Part shown: positions 5,855 to 5,898 of the stretch, piece by piece
Layout of the letters: each line of letters starts with the position of its first letter
Numbering within the stretch: position 1 is the stretch's first letter
Assembly: GCA_965658595.1 (NCBI GenBank)
Contig: CBFHSW010000036.1
Coordinates: 1-5,898 of the forward strand
Source: UBA1858 sp965658595
GTDB lineage: Bacteria; Pseudomonadota; Gammaproteobacteria; UBA4575
Direction: 5' to 3'
DNA: 5,898 bases
Notes under the pieces: generated by a model
Told to the model about the DNA's origin: nothing
Seen by the model: only the letters and a program-made list of their open reading frames with translations
Databases searched by the model: none
Position numbers and translations under genes: made by a program

Positions 5855-5898
5855 TATGTAAATATAACTCAAACATTCTCCATAATCATTTAACAGTC

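Overview
The window looks like an ordinary chromosomal stretch of a gammaproteobacterium with a moderately AT-rich genome (near 40% GC by eye, not computed). The evidence is gene order and protein flavour. Read from right to left, the order nadK, recN, bamE, then ratB and ratA on the opposite strand, then smpB is the arrangement known from Escherichia coli and relatives, with the same relative orientations. The SmpB N-terminal core (IALNKKARHDYFIE) is also of the gammaproteobacterial type. NadK has a stretch (VPICPHTLSNRPIVV) that I associate as much with betaproteobacteria, so the order and genus are not claimed.

Layout: smpB lies on the minus strand at the left edge. It is divergent from a plus-strand run of a sodium-dependent (NSS/SNF) transporter, ratA and ratB. 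The transporter and ratA are 1 base apart, with a strong Shine-Dalgarno inside the transporter's end, so they are probably one operon. The transporter is the only member that is not part of the E. coli order. After a 48-bp convergent gap come bamE, recN and nadK, transcribed right to left as nadK, recN, bamE. nadK and recN are 4 bp apart; recN and bamE are 45 bp apart, with a TATAAT hexamer just before bamE. The rightmost 181 bp hold no convincing gene but contain inverted repeats and a candidate promoter pointing out of the window.

Functionally these are housekeeping genes: trans-translation ribosome rescue (smpB), amino-acid-type uptake (transporter), a START-fold lipid/ubiquinone-type protein with its small partner (ratA, ratB), outer-membrane protein assembly (bamE), double-strand-break repair (recN) and NADP synthesis (nadK). 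I see no mobile element, CRISPR array, RNA gene or new multigene system. The least expected detail is a 22-codon upstream reading frame that ends in an ATGA overlap with the most likely smpB start.
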